Positions 40,839 to 51,659 of a stretch of 64,000 nucleotides of DNA are shown here, one piece after another; position 1 is the stretch's first letter; every line of letters begins with the position of its first letter. This DNA is from Dipteris shenzhenensis (Eukaryota; Polypodiophyta; Polypodiopsida; Gleicheniales): NCBI GenBank assembly GCA_047967505.1, contig CM106538.1, one strand, 5' to 3'. Both the position numbers and the translations under genes were made by a program. The notes under the pieces were generated by a model. That model did no database searches, was not told where the DNA came from, and saw only the letters and a program-made list of their open reading frames with translations.

Positions 40839-41306
40839 ACAGAGTGAGTGCAGCCTGAAATGAAGAGATTGTGCATCAGGGACAAGATCTACTATCTAAA
40901 GAACTGATTAGGTCCAGTTTTCTATTCATGTGTGTTGCTAAGGATGGATCATTTCGAATGTGCGTAGACTATAGAGCCCTTGGAAAATGACAATAAAAAA
41001 TCGTTTTCCCATTCCTTGATTTGATGATGTGTTAGATAGGCTGGCTGGAGCCTCAATTCAGCAAGATACATCTCAAAAGTGGCCATCATCAAATATGGAT
41101 ACATCTTGAAGAGATTTATAAAACAGCCTTTCATACTTCTTTTGGGTTGTATAAGTATTTGGTAATGCCCTTTGGTCTCACAAATGCTCTTGGATGATCG
41201 ATCTGATTTTCAGACCTCATCGGCACTTTACAGATGCTTCATTTAATGATATTCTTGTACTTTCAAGGTCAAAAGAAGAGCACGGGGAGAACTTATCCGT
41301 AGTGTT
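40800..41306 (+). pseudogene. Reverse transcriptase fragment of gypsy E
   Basis: NKPPYRVSAA, FRMCVDYRALGK (about 40952-40987), [18 protein letters not shown], a degenerate motif A, and ALWSHKCSW-like codons in a shifted frame for the FGLTNA block. Then ASFNDILVLSRSKEEHGENL (41230-41297), where the catalytic box reads F-N-D, not F/Y-x-D-D. It is cut off at the gypsy F LTR. Confidence 0.75.
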
Positions 41307-41607
41307 TGTAGAGAAGGGGGAAGGGCAGATTTGGAGATGGGGAGAGAATAGCAGAAGGAAGGGAGGAGAAGAGAGGAGAAGGGGAAGGAGAGAGGAAGAG
41401 AGATAGGGATGAGGGGATAGAGAGAGAGAGAGAGAGGGAGGAGAGAGAGAGAGTGTGAGCGTAGGCAGGAAGGAGGAAGGGAGAGTAGATAGGATTAGAT
41501 GTCACATCAAAAGGTACATAGTAGGGGGTGGATGGAGACTTATATAGTCCCTCCACATTTTCCACGTGAAGGGCCTCTAACTTGGCCTCTTTTTCCCCTT
41601 CATTACA
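41307..41607 (-). repeat. Probable 3' LTR of gypsy F
   Basis: Candidate ends TGTAGAGAAGG (41307) and CTTCATTACA (41607), with short inverted TGTA/TACA termini. On the minus strand the purine tract GGGAAGGGATGGC stands just before the LTR start. A minus-strand TATATAAG lies at about 41539-41546. A GAGA-rich block fills 41330-41460. No second LTR is present, so the limits are provisional. Confidence 0.55.
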
Positions 41608-41659
41608 GCCATCCCTTCCCATAGAATTTTGCCCTCAAAATTTCATATGTGGGCTGTTA

Positions 41660-43410
41660 AATAGGTGCAACAAACAGCAAATAATAATCAGCCCGGTAGG
41701 AGATAGGGGTTGTCTTGGACAATGCTCTTTGGTTGCCGTGAGTTCTCATCCTCAGGGAGTCCCTGCCACTTGATAAGATACTCGGTGTAGACTTTGTTTT
41801 TTTGTTTTTTTTCCCAAGAAAAAGACTTCTATTAAGTAAGAGAAAAAACCCGCGAGAGCAAGCTCAAAGCGGAATACATCATGAAATCATAAGGATGAAT
41901 AAAAAAACCCCCCTAGAGTGAGGTGGAAAACAACCAAGGCTGAGGCTGAAAGTGCCACCTCAACCCTGTAGTAGTTTCAGAGAAGAAAGGAGAATCCTTC
42001 CATTCCCTGAAGAAAGAAGCCCTCCTAGCTGAGGCTGCACGGGAGTCTCCCTGCATATCCGTCCATACGGCCATCAAAGTATGTACGATGTCTGTCCAGA
42101 TACTAGCCAATGTGTGCGAGGGATGAACCTGAGTACCCTCCAAAGCCTCTGTGCATCTGGCTCTCCAGATATGCCAGGATGCTATGCTCGCTAGAATCTC
42201 CCAAGAAGTATCCACAGAGGCATGTACAGCTGTAAAAGGAAGGTGTGGTACCACATCCAACGAACAGGACTCAATCTGATGACGTCGAACCGAAATGGCC
42301 CGAGAGGAGTCAACTTTCTCATAGAAAACCTGAGGTCCTGTAAGAGAAAGCCAAGCCACTGAGCCCCATGTCATAAAAAATGGGGGATGGACAAAGTGAC
42401 TGAAAATCCTGGCTACCCCCATCCAAATCATCCTTGCCTGTCTGCAATCCCATAAGCAATGCTGAATAGACTCCGAAGCAGAAAGGCATCGAGGGCATGT
42501 AGGGCCGGCTCCGAACCTGGACCTCCAAAGGTTCACTGCAATCCCTCCATGGATAGAAAGCCAAAAGAAGATAGTGATCTTTCTATTCCTGTGGGATTTC
42601 CAGAGTCTCCTTTAGAAGCACCTCTGCAGATTCGCAGTAATATCAAAAGTCTCCCAATGAGGAACTCTGGACGGTCTCCAACCTCTACTACTGAGCTGAT
42701 ATCTCCTGGCATTACTGACCGTGTAACGAAAGAAGGGGATGCTCTTCTCTCGATGCCCTGCGTCAATCCACTCCCACTCTCCAGGGTCCCACTGCAAATA
42801 CCTGATGGGAACTCCCCCATAGAGCAAGAGCCTCTAAGACCCGGTGGAGAGTAGCCGGGGGTCTGGGTCTAGGAACCACTCTGAATCTGATCCCTGTATC
42901 AAAGGACCTACAACCCTGATAGGTTGAAAAGCAGACTCAAGCAAGATGTCCTCTGTGGACCTGAGCAATCTGCCACCATCTTGGATACTAAAAACCAAAG
43001 CATCCTCCTGTGCATCTCGAAAGGCCAAAACCTGAAGCGGAACCCCGCCTCTCGAAAAAGTACCTGCCCAAGTGGAGGAAGTGAGTGGCATATCATTTGT
43101 GTATGTAGACTTTGTTTCGGAGTACGTTATCCTTGAAACCCATGATGCGCTCCGGAACATAGAGTATGTGGCCCTCCTTATCCATAGGTGGTAGCTCAGG
43201 AAGGACTTGGACATGCTGTCCGACATGTGGCTTTAGCAAGGACACATGGAAAACATTATGAATCCTGGAGGTCTTGGGTAGCTCCAACTGATACGCCACC
43301 TTGCCAACTTTGTGGATGATCCTATATGGACCATAATACCTGTGAGCAAGCTTCGTGTTGGTGTTACCTTTCAGCGAGGCATAACGGTTCTTATGGAGGC
43401 GTAAGTGCAC
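41660..43410 (-). pseudogene. Integrase GPF module and chromodomain of gypsy F, split by LINE-2
   Basis: The right part (43410-43118) has LAHRYYGPYRIIHKVGKVAY, IHNVFHVSLLKPHVG and RIMGFKDNVLRNKVY. The left part, beyond LINE-2 (41786 downwards), continues with EYLIKWQGLPEDE, the core of a chromodomain, then ends in a stop near 41679. Reading across the 14-bp target duplication restores the frame, which shows that LINE-2 landed inside the chromodomain. Confidence 0.83.
41800..43103 (-). mobile_element. LINE-2: 5'-truncated L1-type LINE with target duplication
   Basis: The minus-strand element ends in an A-rich tail (41800-41815 read in reverse) and is flanked by TGTAGACTTTGTTT at 41786-41799 and 43104-43117, a perfect 14-bp target duplication. 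The C-terminal part of ORF2 is present: LNRLRS-like and NLWRSRFGAGPTCPRCLSAS (zf-RVT zinc region, about 42536-42478), CLWDCRQARMIWMGVARIF, then [19 protein letters not shown] up to a stop at about 41913. It matches LINE-3 over most of its length. Confidence 0.93.
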
Positions 43411-43669
43411 ATAATCCCCTTCTTCAAAAGATAGATACCTCCTGTGTTCACCGCATACTTCTTCTGCTTGGCTTGGGCATCTTGCATATTCTTTTTAGCC
43501 AATTGCAGAAGGGCATCCATACTCTCCAAGTCATTTCTTGTTTGCTAATTTTTCACAGCCATGTCTGCAACTAAAGATGGCATACCCAGTGTGCATCCAT
43601 ACATAGCCTCGAACGAGCTCATGCCAATAGAGATGTGCTTGGTACTGTTGTAACAAAATTCAGCAAGTG

Positions 43670-44454
43670 CCAACCACTTATCCCAAGACTTCTGTGTGTC
43701 ATGACAGAGATGCCTCCAGCCATTTGTTCACCCTTTCTGACTGTCCATCCGTCTCAGGGTGGTAAGCAGTGCTAGGTGTAAGAGAAGTACCCACTACTGT
43801 AAATAACTCCTGCCAAAAGTGACCCATAAATTTTGCATCTCAGTCGCTTACAATCTCTTGAGGGAAGCCACGATGCTTAATAACATACTCGATGAACTGC
43901 CAAGCAACCTGTGATGCTGAATAACGGGTCTTAGTGGGTATGAAATGGGCCTGCTTTTTCATTCTGTCAACCACCACAAAAATGATATCCAATCCCCGCT
44001 CTGTGGAAGGCAACCCTGTGATGAAGTCCATAGCAATGCGAGTCCATTTGCCTTCTGGAATAGGTAATGGCTGCACGAGAGCCGCAGGTAACCGGCTGTC
44101 CACTTTATTGTGCTGGCAGGGCAAACATTCACTGACAAATTTAACTACATCCCGCCACAAGCCATCCCAGATAAAGGTCTGTTTGAATTTTTCATATGTC
44201 TTAGTAATACCCGCATGTCCTGCCATAGGACATGAGTGCATTTCTTGTAAGACCAGCAGTCGGTACTTTGAATCTGGCACCAAATAAATTCTGTCCTTGC
44301 ACCACAACGGCCCATTATGCAGCTTAAATTCAGCATGCCCCTGGCTCGATGGCCTTTGTAACTCCACAAATATCGAAGCTGCATGTATTCTTCGTGAATA
44401 CCATGAATCCACTCCTGGTAGATGGTAGAAATGGTAGACAAACTGCAAGCCCAT
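43670..44454 (-). pseudogene. Integrase zinc domain and core of gypsy F
   Basis: 44454-43840 is open for 204 codons: the zinc domain (HSCPMAGHAGITKTYEKF, CLPCQHNKVDSRL), the first Asp in IAMDFITGLPSTERGLDII, then VVVDRMKKQAHFIPTK, and QEIVSD with the second Asp at the stop. Further left, frames give pieces of the DGQSERVNK block in broken form near 43735-43700. Integrase joins the cDNA to the genome. Confidence 0.85.
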
Positions 44455-45240
44455 ATACAGGATAAGTCATCTGCAACCACGTTTTCTTTCCCTTTCCTGT
44501 TTTCAATGTCGAAATCATAAGACTGAACCTTAGCCAGCCACCTCTTCTGCTTCATTGACAAGTTGGGCCGCATAAGGAAATACCTGAGTGTCCCTATGAT
44601 TTGTCTTAACCTTGATTTTGCTACCGTATAGGTAGTGGTGCCATTTTTCGAAAGCATGGAGGATAGCCAACATCTCCTGATCATACACATGATAATCTAG
44701 TTCCTTGGCATCCAATTTCCTGCTTTCAAAAGCAATTACCCCGTGTTCCTGCCTTAGCACAGCCCCTAATTCTTTGCCATTGGCATCTGCCTCCACAATG
44801 AAAGTACGTGAAAAATCAGGGCATACCAACACAGGAGCATGAGTGAGGGTGAATTTCAGGTCTTCAAAGCTGTGCTGTGCATCTGTAGACCACATAAAAG
44901 CATCCTTCTTCAAAAGGTCTGTCAGAGGGGCTGCCCTCTTGGCAAACTTGCGAATAAAGCGCCTGTAAAAAGAAGCAAGACCTAGAAATCCCCTCAACTG
45001 AGTAGGGTTGTGTGGCTGCAGCCAATCCTCAATGCATTTCACCTTTGTAGGATCCACTCGAATGCCATCCTTGCTCACAATGTGACCAAGATACTCAACC
45101 TCGTGTGCCATAAAAGTGCAGTTGCTGGCTTTAGCATAAAGCTGATGCAACCTCAAAATTTCCAGCACTTGCTTGACATGTCTGATGTGCTCCCACTTAT
45201 CCTTGCTGTAAATGAGGATGTCATCAAAAAATACCAGCAC
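44330..45240 (-). pseudogene. RT end and RNase H of gypsy F
   Basis: From 45240: [20 protein letters not shown] (catalytic box intact), [73 protein letters not shown] and [17 protein letters not shown], then KVKTNHRD, where KTDH is expected. A frame change follows near 44590, then [19 protein letters not shown] and [11 protein letters not shown]. The upstream frame through the microsatellite (IYIYTY repeats) is not coding. Confidence 0.87.
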
Positions 45241-45248
45241 ATATATGT

Positions 45249-45282
<34 letters not shown>

Positions 45283-45359
45283 GTATGTATATATATATGT
45301 ATATATGTATATATATATGTATATATGTACCAGCACATATATGTATATATATGTATATG

Positions 45360-45400
<41 letters not shown>

Positions 45401-45460
45401 ATATGTATATATGTATGTATATATGTATATATATATGTATATATGTATATATGTATATAT
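45236..45460. repeat. (AT/ATGT)n microsatellite, about 225 bp
   Basis: Irregular ATATATGTATAT units. The junction sequence TACCAGCACATATATGTATA occurs at 45230 and again at 45328, so part of the array with its flank was duplicated. It separates gypsy F from the 3' end of LINE-3. Confidence 0.95.
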
Positions 45461-47245
45461 CAAGAAAGAGACTTCTATTAAGTAAGAGAAAAAACGTGCG
45501 AGAGCAAGCTCAAAGCGGAATACATCATGAAATCATGAGGATAAATAAACCCCCTCAAAGTGAGGTGGAAAACAACCAAGGTTGAGGCTGAAAGTGCCAC
45601 CTCAACCCTGTAGGAGTCTCAGAGAAGAAAGGAGAATCCTTCCATTTCCTTGAAGAAAGAAGCCCTCCTAGCTGAGGCTGCACGGGAGTCTCCTTGCATA
45701 CTCGTCCATACGGTCATCAAGGTATGTACGGTGTCTGTCCAGATACTAGCCAATGTGTGTGAGGGATGAACCTGAGTTCCCTCAATGCCTCTATGCATCT
45801 GGCTCTCCAGATATGCCAGGATGCTATGCTCGCTAGAATCTCCCAAGAGGTATCCACAGAGGCATGTACAGCTGCAAAAGGAAGGTGTGGTATCACATCC
45901 AACGAATAGGACTCAACTTGATGACGTTGAATTGAAATGGCCCGAGAGGAGTCAAGTCTCTCATAGAATACCTGAGGCCCTGCAAGAGAAAGCCAAGCCA
46001 CTGAGCCCCATGTCATAAAGAATGGGGAGTGGGCAAAGTGACTGAAAATCCTGGCTACCCCCATCCAAATCATCTTGCCTGTCTGCAATCCCATAAGCAA
46101 TGCTTAATAATCTCCAAAGCAGAGAGGCAATGAGGGCAAGTAGGGTCGGCTCCGAACCTGGATCTCCAAAGGTTCACTACAATCCCACCATTGATAGAAA
46201 GCCAAAAGAAGAGAGTGATCTTTCTATTCCCGTCGGATTTCCAGAGTCTCTTCCAGAAGCACCTCTGCAAGTCCACAGTAATATCAAATGTCTCCCAATG
46301 AGGAACTCTGGAAGGTCTCCAACCTCTACTACTGAGCTGGAATCTCTTGGCATTACTGACCGTGTAACAAAAGAAGGGGATGCTCTTCTCTCGATGCCCT
46401 ACATCAATCCACTCCCACTCTCCAGGGTCCCACTGCAAATACCTGATGGGAACTCCACCGTAGAGCCAAAGCCTCCAAATCTGGTGGAGAGTAGCCGGGG
46501 GCTTGGGTCGAGGAACCACTTTGAATCTGATCCCTGCACCAAAAGACCTACAACCCTGATAGGCTGAAAAGCAGACTCAAGAAAGATGTCCTCTGTGGAC
46601 CTGAGCAATCTGCTACCATAAGCATCCTCATGTGCATCTCGAAAGGCCAAAACCTGAAGAGGAACACCGCCTCTCGTAAAAGTATCTGCCCAAGTGGAGC
46701 AAGTGAGTGGCATATCAACTGTGTCTACCCAATCCACTAGAAGGGCTGCCTCAATCTGCGAGATCCTTCCTGCACTCCCTCTGAGATGTCATGTCAACTG
46801 AGATTTGGTCTCCTTTGGAAGCCTGCGGAAAGCTTTCCATGACCCCAAAGATGATGCGGGTCCCCTCTCCCACCTGGACCACTGCATGTAGAGTGAGGCA
46901 CCAAGTGGTCTGCCACGATCATCCAATATACTGTCATTCCACATGATCGGTTGCCTATCAATCTCTTCACGAGAGGAAGGAGGAATCCTCCGAAGAGTGC
47001 TCCTGAAACTGGCCCATGCTTTCAGTATGGCAACCATGAGAGGGGGCGAAGGTGATCTGAGGTGTGCTGTGGTGAAAATCTGCCTAATACTGCTCATCCA
47101 GTCTCCTCCTGAAGAAGGTGTGCACGTCTGTATGCTGCTAATAAGAAATGCCTTCCACGGCTCCTGCCCTGGCATAAGTCCCCGCACCACCATCTTGCAG
47201 AGTAAAGCTCTGCACTGTAAATCCGGATCAATAATATTGAGACCC
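45461..47245 (-). mobile_element. LINE-3: 5'-truncated L1-type LINE
   Basis: Second copy of the LINE-2 family, about 1.8 kb, extending further 5'. Both 3' ends share CTTCTATTAAGTAAGAGAAA read on the plus strand. Minus-strand reading: MVVRGLMPGQEPWKAFLIS (47193), MWNDSILDDRG, LPLTCSTWAD-like codons (46700), GVPLQVLAFRDAHED, WRPSRVPHWETFDIT, NLWRSRFGADPTCPHC (zf-RVT, about 46146-46190) and WEILASIASWHIWRARC. Frames are broken near 46600, 46100 and 45770. The AT microsatellite stands where a poly-A tail would be. No target duplication found. Confidence 0.85.
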
Positions 47246-48779
47246 TAACATTGAGCATACAAATTTGGGTGCCATCAATCCTTAAAAACAATAGACACAT
47301 GAGAATCTATGTAAATCTATTGAAATGAGGACACCCTTCATCATGGAGATTTTGGTTTGGTTCGTGGTTTCCCTCAAGTGCCTTTATTCTTCTTTTAATT
47401 TTAGGAAATTATCCACAAAATTTACAAATTACCTAGCTTTGTTGTTGGTAGGTTTGAGTATTCATTAGTCCCTCTTCATCAATCCACCAACGTAAGTTCA
47501 TCAAGCCTCATGCCTTTCTTGATCATGTAAGTACTTTGCTTAGTTGTATATTTCTTTCTCGCATTATTTCATTTCCATTATGCTTTCCTAGTCTTGCTTT
47601 TCCTTTCCATTCCATTTCATGTCTTGCATCTTCAGTTGCAAAGAAGAATATCTGATTCAACTTATCTATGTCGCATCGAAGTTGTTGAAGCCTCTCTAAA
47701 ACAATTAAAGAATCCACATTTGGCAAATAATCTATGAGCTGGTTTAAAAAAAGGCGCTCTCTATCACAATGTTTACTGTCTTAAAGTGAGCGTAGTTTTA
47801 AACACAGACTATAAAACCTTACACAAAGATACTTGGATATTAAGTTTTGTAACATCCTCCCATTCCAACCCATGCATCTGCTAGGTTGTTGTTCATATTC
47901 AACAACGTGTGCATTGTGTTGGCCCGTGGGTCTCTAGTCAAGTATGGCTAAGATTACTTAATAAAAATTTACGATTATAGCTGTCCCCTTGAGAATGCTC
48001 TCAAGCTTGTTTTTTTGAGAACTTGAGTTGCTGCAGCAATACGAATGGGTGGTGTTATTGAAGGAGGGTGGAGCACTGATCCAAAATCTTGTCGATAACA
48101 ATATTGAAATGATGTACATTCTATGCAAATCTAGTAGCAAACAAGGATCTAGTAGATGTAGTTTGCACACCTTGAGCTCATTGGCTTCTAGGATGGGCAG
48201 AGGATAAATAAGAACCGGAAATTGATATATGAGTGCAATACGAATTTGAAAGCTTAGAAATCCATAGATCATCAATCACTTTTCCAATAATGTTTACATA
48301 CATACATAGATACGTATGCATACATACATACATATATAAATACACACATTCATCAATCACTTTTTCGATAATGTTATATACATACATAAATATGTGCGCA
48401 CACCCATGCACACACAAGCATGCGCATGTAGGCATACACACATATATAGATTATCTAATTTCTATCTATGTAACTTACAAATAGCATGCATCAAGATGGA
48501 AAGTTTATAAGCTTGCCGATTCACCCAAAGTGAATATAGCTTGTCAAATGTAGCAATTCCGTGGTATGAGCATCAAAGCAAATCTATGAGACTTTGTGAT
48601 TTGTTGCTTACCTGTTTCCGCGAGAAGATTACTTATGTAGAAGTAATTTATCTTTTCGTAGCATTGACCATGATATATTCTAGATTGTTCTAATATGCTT
48701 ATTACTTTCGAGATTAAGTTAATTATGCTAGCATACATGGTTTTGTCTTTTCCTTGCGATCATTTATTTATTTGTTTAG
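47246..48779. other. Intron remainder with short repeats
   Basis: No gene or element recognised. 48265-48450 is rich in CATACATA/TACATACA, and a CATCAATCACTTTTYC / ATAATGTT block is present twice (about 48269 and 48350). The last 40 bases before exon 3 are T-rich. Confidence 0.5.
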
Positions 48780-48909
48780 TTTTTGGGATGGGGGATGGGG
48801 TGCTAGGTGCACCTTTGGTCTCTCTAGCTCCCAAAGAATTGGAAGATTTAGTGGAGCGGCTACTTTCTGAAGTTTCCAGTCCTCTTGAGGCAGATACATC
48901 TTGGCGGTG
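48780..48909 (+). CDS. URB1: URB1-like exon 3 of this window (two possible 3' splice sites)
   Basis: The T-rich tract and TTTGTTTAG end at 48779, giving a 130-base exon. A second AG at 48805-48806 would give 103 bases. They differ by 27 bases and both keep the phase left by exon 2 (one base). The right border is CGGTG/GTAAGC, leaving two bases of a split codon. It encodes (VFGMGDGVLG)APLVSLAPKE, LEDLVERLLSEVSSPLEADT and SWRW. The PLEAxxxWRW pattern is what I remember from plant URB1, just before FYQPWKD. Confidence 0.72.
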
Positions 48910-49309
48910 GTAAGCTCAATTTCTTTGCTCCTTTTTAAACTATTCAACTACTTTCTATTGTGAGAGAGTGTGTGCACACACATGCGTGCATGCACATGCA
49001 TGTGGGTGCTCTTGTGTGGATAGTATCAATGTTGCAATTTGTGCTTGCTTGCATGGCACTCTTTTCTTGGACAACTACTTGAAGAACCAAACAATCAGTC
49101 ATGGTAACCTTTGGTAAGCATGGATCTTTTTCACGTGTTAATTTTTTTATACCATGTTTACATTGTGAAGTAAAAAAAAACTAGCTCCATAAACTTTTGC
49201 CAGTATTTCCTATTGACATACAAGTATACCTTCAAAAATTTTGGTTCTGCTAGTGTATTACGTTAGTAGTCTTTCTACTACTCGCTCTTTTATTTTAACT
49301 AAGAGGTGA

Positions 49310-49495
49310 GGACATTTTGGGGCTGTACCAATCAGAATGCATTTTGACTAGACTTTGATGGTTGAGATGTCGCAACCTCTTATGCCATAAGTGTGTATTT
49401 GAAATGATAGACTCAGCTATTGCATTTTCTTGGCCCCTTCTTGATATGCATCAAGATGATAGAGCCCTTAGGAAGGTGTTCCAATAAGTAGTATG
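49310..49495 (-). pseudogene. GAG-pre-integrase fragment of Copia-B
   Basis: Minus strand reads HLPKGSIILMHIKKG in one frame, then ESIISNTHLWHKRLRHLNHQ and SLVKMHS in another, matching the copia pre-integrase zinc region (xxLWHRRLGHLNxxSLxxM). It lies directly beyond the 300-bp repeat. Confidence 0.75.
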
Positions 49496-49505
49496 CAGTT
49501 ATCAT

Positions 49506-49807
49506 GCCCTTCACCTCCGGAGTGCCGACAGAAACTCAGTACGAAGACTTTGTATAAATGGATGCTCAAGTATGTGTGGGTGTGTGGATTTGTATGTGTG
49601 AGAGCATATGTTTATAGTATCGTCTACACCCATTGTTGGGCGCTGATGACATCAGTGGGAATGTCATAGTAGCTAGTCCTTGCTATGCGTGATGGAGTTT
49701 ATGGTTTTCAACCTTATGAGTGACTATCATGAGATTGAAACTGCACTAGATTGTGTTTTTAGAGGATGAGTTTGGGCATGTTTCTGGACTCATCTAGGTA
49801 CTTGGTA
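49506..49807. repeat. Dispersed 300-bp repeat, copy 2 (in Copia-B)
   Basis: Matches 33684-33980 throughout. Flanks TATGCAGTTATCAT (49492-49505) and TATGTAGTTATCAT (49808-49821) differ at one base, which looks like a 14-bp target duplication. It sits inside the copia frame, between protease and pre-integrase. Its limits come from this pair of flanks. A SINE or other small non-autonomous element fits; no pol III boxes or poly-A were found. Confidence 0.85.
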
Positions 49808-50110
49808 TATGTAGTTATCATACATGCCACAATGATAACCATCAAAAATCACTTTGAAGCCTTTGGTAGAAATGTCTGAGATAAAGATCAGACTCTTTTG
49901 TGTATGTGGAACATACAACACTTCCACAAGGGTAACTATATCTCCTGAAATCATAGTGGTTTCAACTTGGCCACTTCCTCTCACAGGATAGGAGGCTTTA
50001 TTAGCACATGTGACAATGCCCCCCTTAGGGGCATCATCCAAGGATTGAAATAACTTTTTGGAGGTGCTAATGTGCTTCGAAGCACCACTATCAAAATACC
50101 AATCGGACAC
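49790..50110 (-). pseudogene. Protease of Copia-B
   Basis: Minus strand: MSDWYFDSGASKHISTSKKL, with the canonical D-S-G triad, then CANKASYPVRGSGQVETTM and VEVLYVPHTQKSLIFISDIS (the LxVLYVPxLxxNLxSV pattern). The genuine frame ends near 49806, where the 300-bp repeat takes over. Confidence 0.85.
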
Positions 50111-50139
50111 AGAATCTGAAACTGATAAAGCTTCATCAT

Positions 50140-51110
50140 GCTTCGACGGATTGTAATGGCATGTGACAATAAATGCCCACTCTTACATGAACCATATTTG
50201 TTTCCTCATGGCTGTGCTCAGCAATGTGCTTTTGACACTTTGAGATGTCATGTCCGAGCTTCTTGCAATAGTTTGCATCTCTTTTTCTTCCTGCCATCAC
50301 TCTGGCTAGAAGAAGATGAGGTACCAAGAGTAGCTTTGGGCTTGCTGAAATCCCCCCCCTTTTCCCTTTGCATTTGTAATGAGTGGCAAAGGCTAGGTCT
50401 GCATTGATGGAGACAGCCGTATTCGAACGGCTTTGTTCCTCCTGCATGGGCAAGGTGACAAGTTGATCAAAGTTGTAGTAGTTGGGGTTGCCCATAGCCG
50501 TTAACCTCAATGTCGTAGCAAAGCCCTGATAAGAATCGGGAAGGCCACTCAGCGTAGTGGACACAAACTGAGAATCGAGCACAATATCTTGTCAACATTT
50601 ATGAGCTGCTTGCTAAAGTCCTTGAATTTTGTGAGATAGGCATCCATGCTGCCCCTTGATATTGTCCAATCGCTTGTGCAAAAAGGAAACTATGGCCTCA
50701 TTGCGAGTCTGATAGCAATTAGCCAATATTGGTATCCCATGCAGCCTTGGCTATCCTGAAAGACCGAATATGAGTTATAATGAACCTGTTGCAAGACAAG
50801 GCAATCAAAGCATGTGCCTGTACATCTCTCAGATCCCATCGGATCCAATCTGGCATGGGAGGCATTCAGGCAGCAATGGTAGATGATCCAAATGTAACAA
50901 CAGTGCCACCGCTCGGAGTGGTGGTGGTGATGGCAACATGCGCGTGCGCTTGAGAGGCAGGCCTAGTCTTTGATCTTGCAACAGTACCCGAAATTTCTTG
51001 GCAACCGATTAGTGGTGTACCATGTATGAACGTGGGATAGCTGGTGCTATCAAGCTTGTTCTCAGCTGAAAGCATTCCAAGCAAATGATTGCTTGCCTTT
51101 GCAAAAATCC
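50140..51110 (-). pseudogene. Gag of Copia-B, frameshifted
   Basis: Minus strand 51132-50866 holds SAENKLDSTSYPTFIHG, the N-terminal LxGxNYxxW block in decayed form, then after a stop AHALIALSCNRFIITHIRSF and AKAAWD. 50582-50136 gives LDSQFVSTTLSGLPDSYQGF, MQEEQSRS and the zinc knuckle ANYCKKLGHDISKC (about 50277-50236), whose first Cys has become Ala. The copy resembles Copia-A gag block by block. Confidence 0.82.
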
Positions 51111-51610
51111 CCAAAAGAGATGTGCTTTGCAAATGTCAAAACCTCAAGATGAGCTTGCTGCCAAAAAATCTTATTGCAATTCTGCAAATGTTAGACCAAA
51201 AAGACAGCAACGTGTCTACATGTGTGAATGCCCAAATGGTCGCTCAACATGCACAACAATAGTGCCCAAACCCATGCAACAATTTGAACTAAATGTGTAG
51301 GAAATTAGGCAAAAGCCGCAATTTTAGAGAAAAGCCCCAAATTTTGGGTGACCACTTGACATAGTTGCAATGAAATGCTCTTTTTATATTTTGAAACGCT
51401 GACAAACGTTTGGGTTTTTTTTTGGAGGATATTTTTGGTGCAAATGGGGCTAAGGTTGGGATGTTTTTGGTGCAAAAGGCGCTCACTCTAGACTGTTAGT
51501 GTTGTAGGTGCCATTAGTGCATGAAATCATGCATTTTAGGATCTAGGCATGTGTATTTTTATACTAGGCATAAAAAAAATTATAACACAAGCACCTGGAA
51601 GAAGTTTTGA

Positions 51611-51659
51611 TTGGAAACACGTTTGGAAAAAATTCAAATGTTTGCAAACGTGTTTCCAA
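51611..51659. repeat. 15-bp perfect inverted repeat upstream of Copia-B gag
   Basis: TTGGAAACACGTTTG (51611-51625) faces CAAACGTGTTTCCAA (51645-51659) across 19 bases. It lies about 500-600 bp upstream of the gag start, comparable with the AAACG palindromes upstream of Copia-A gag. Confidence 0.92.

Larger units (their letters stand above)
38651..41306 (+). mobile_element. Ty3/gypsy element E, coding part
   Basis: Gag starts at 38704 just right of TR-GAG; protease and the first part of RT follow. The copy breaks off in RT at the minus-strand LTR of gypsy F (41307). All frames are broken. A 326-bp-period direct duplication (40203-40838) lies between protease and RT. Confidence 0.75.
41307..45240 (-). 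mobile_element. Ty3/gypsy chromovirus element F, interrupted by LINE-2
   Basis: Read on the minus strand: end of RT, RNase H, integrase, GPF module, chromodomain (split by LINE-2 at 41800-43103), stop, purine tract and LTR. The RT is cut in the codons just before its catalytic FFDD box, where an AT microsatellite begins (45236). The rest of RT, protease, gag and the 5' LTR are gone. Confidence 0.87.
32713..48779 (+). other. Host intron, about 16.1 kb, with nested gypsy, TR-GAG and LINE insertions
   Basis: Begins GTAAAT and ends TTATTTGTTTAG (48779) or, 27 bases later, GGTGCTAG (48806). 32713-33097 and 47250-48260 have no recognisable element. Confidence 0.7.

Noticed and set aside
45224-45485. 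ORFs of 60-190 codons made of Tyr/Ile/Met/Cys in several frames
   Set aside because: Pure translations of the AT/ATGT microsatellite.
49780-49807. Hammerhead-like string (GATGAGTCC...GAAAC) on the minus strand at the end of the 300-bp repeat
   Set aside because: The core CTGATGA is not present (it reads CTAGATGA), and no matching stems I-III or cleavage triplet could be placed.
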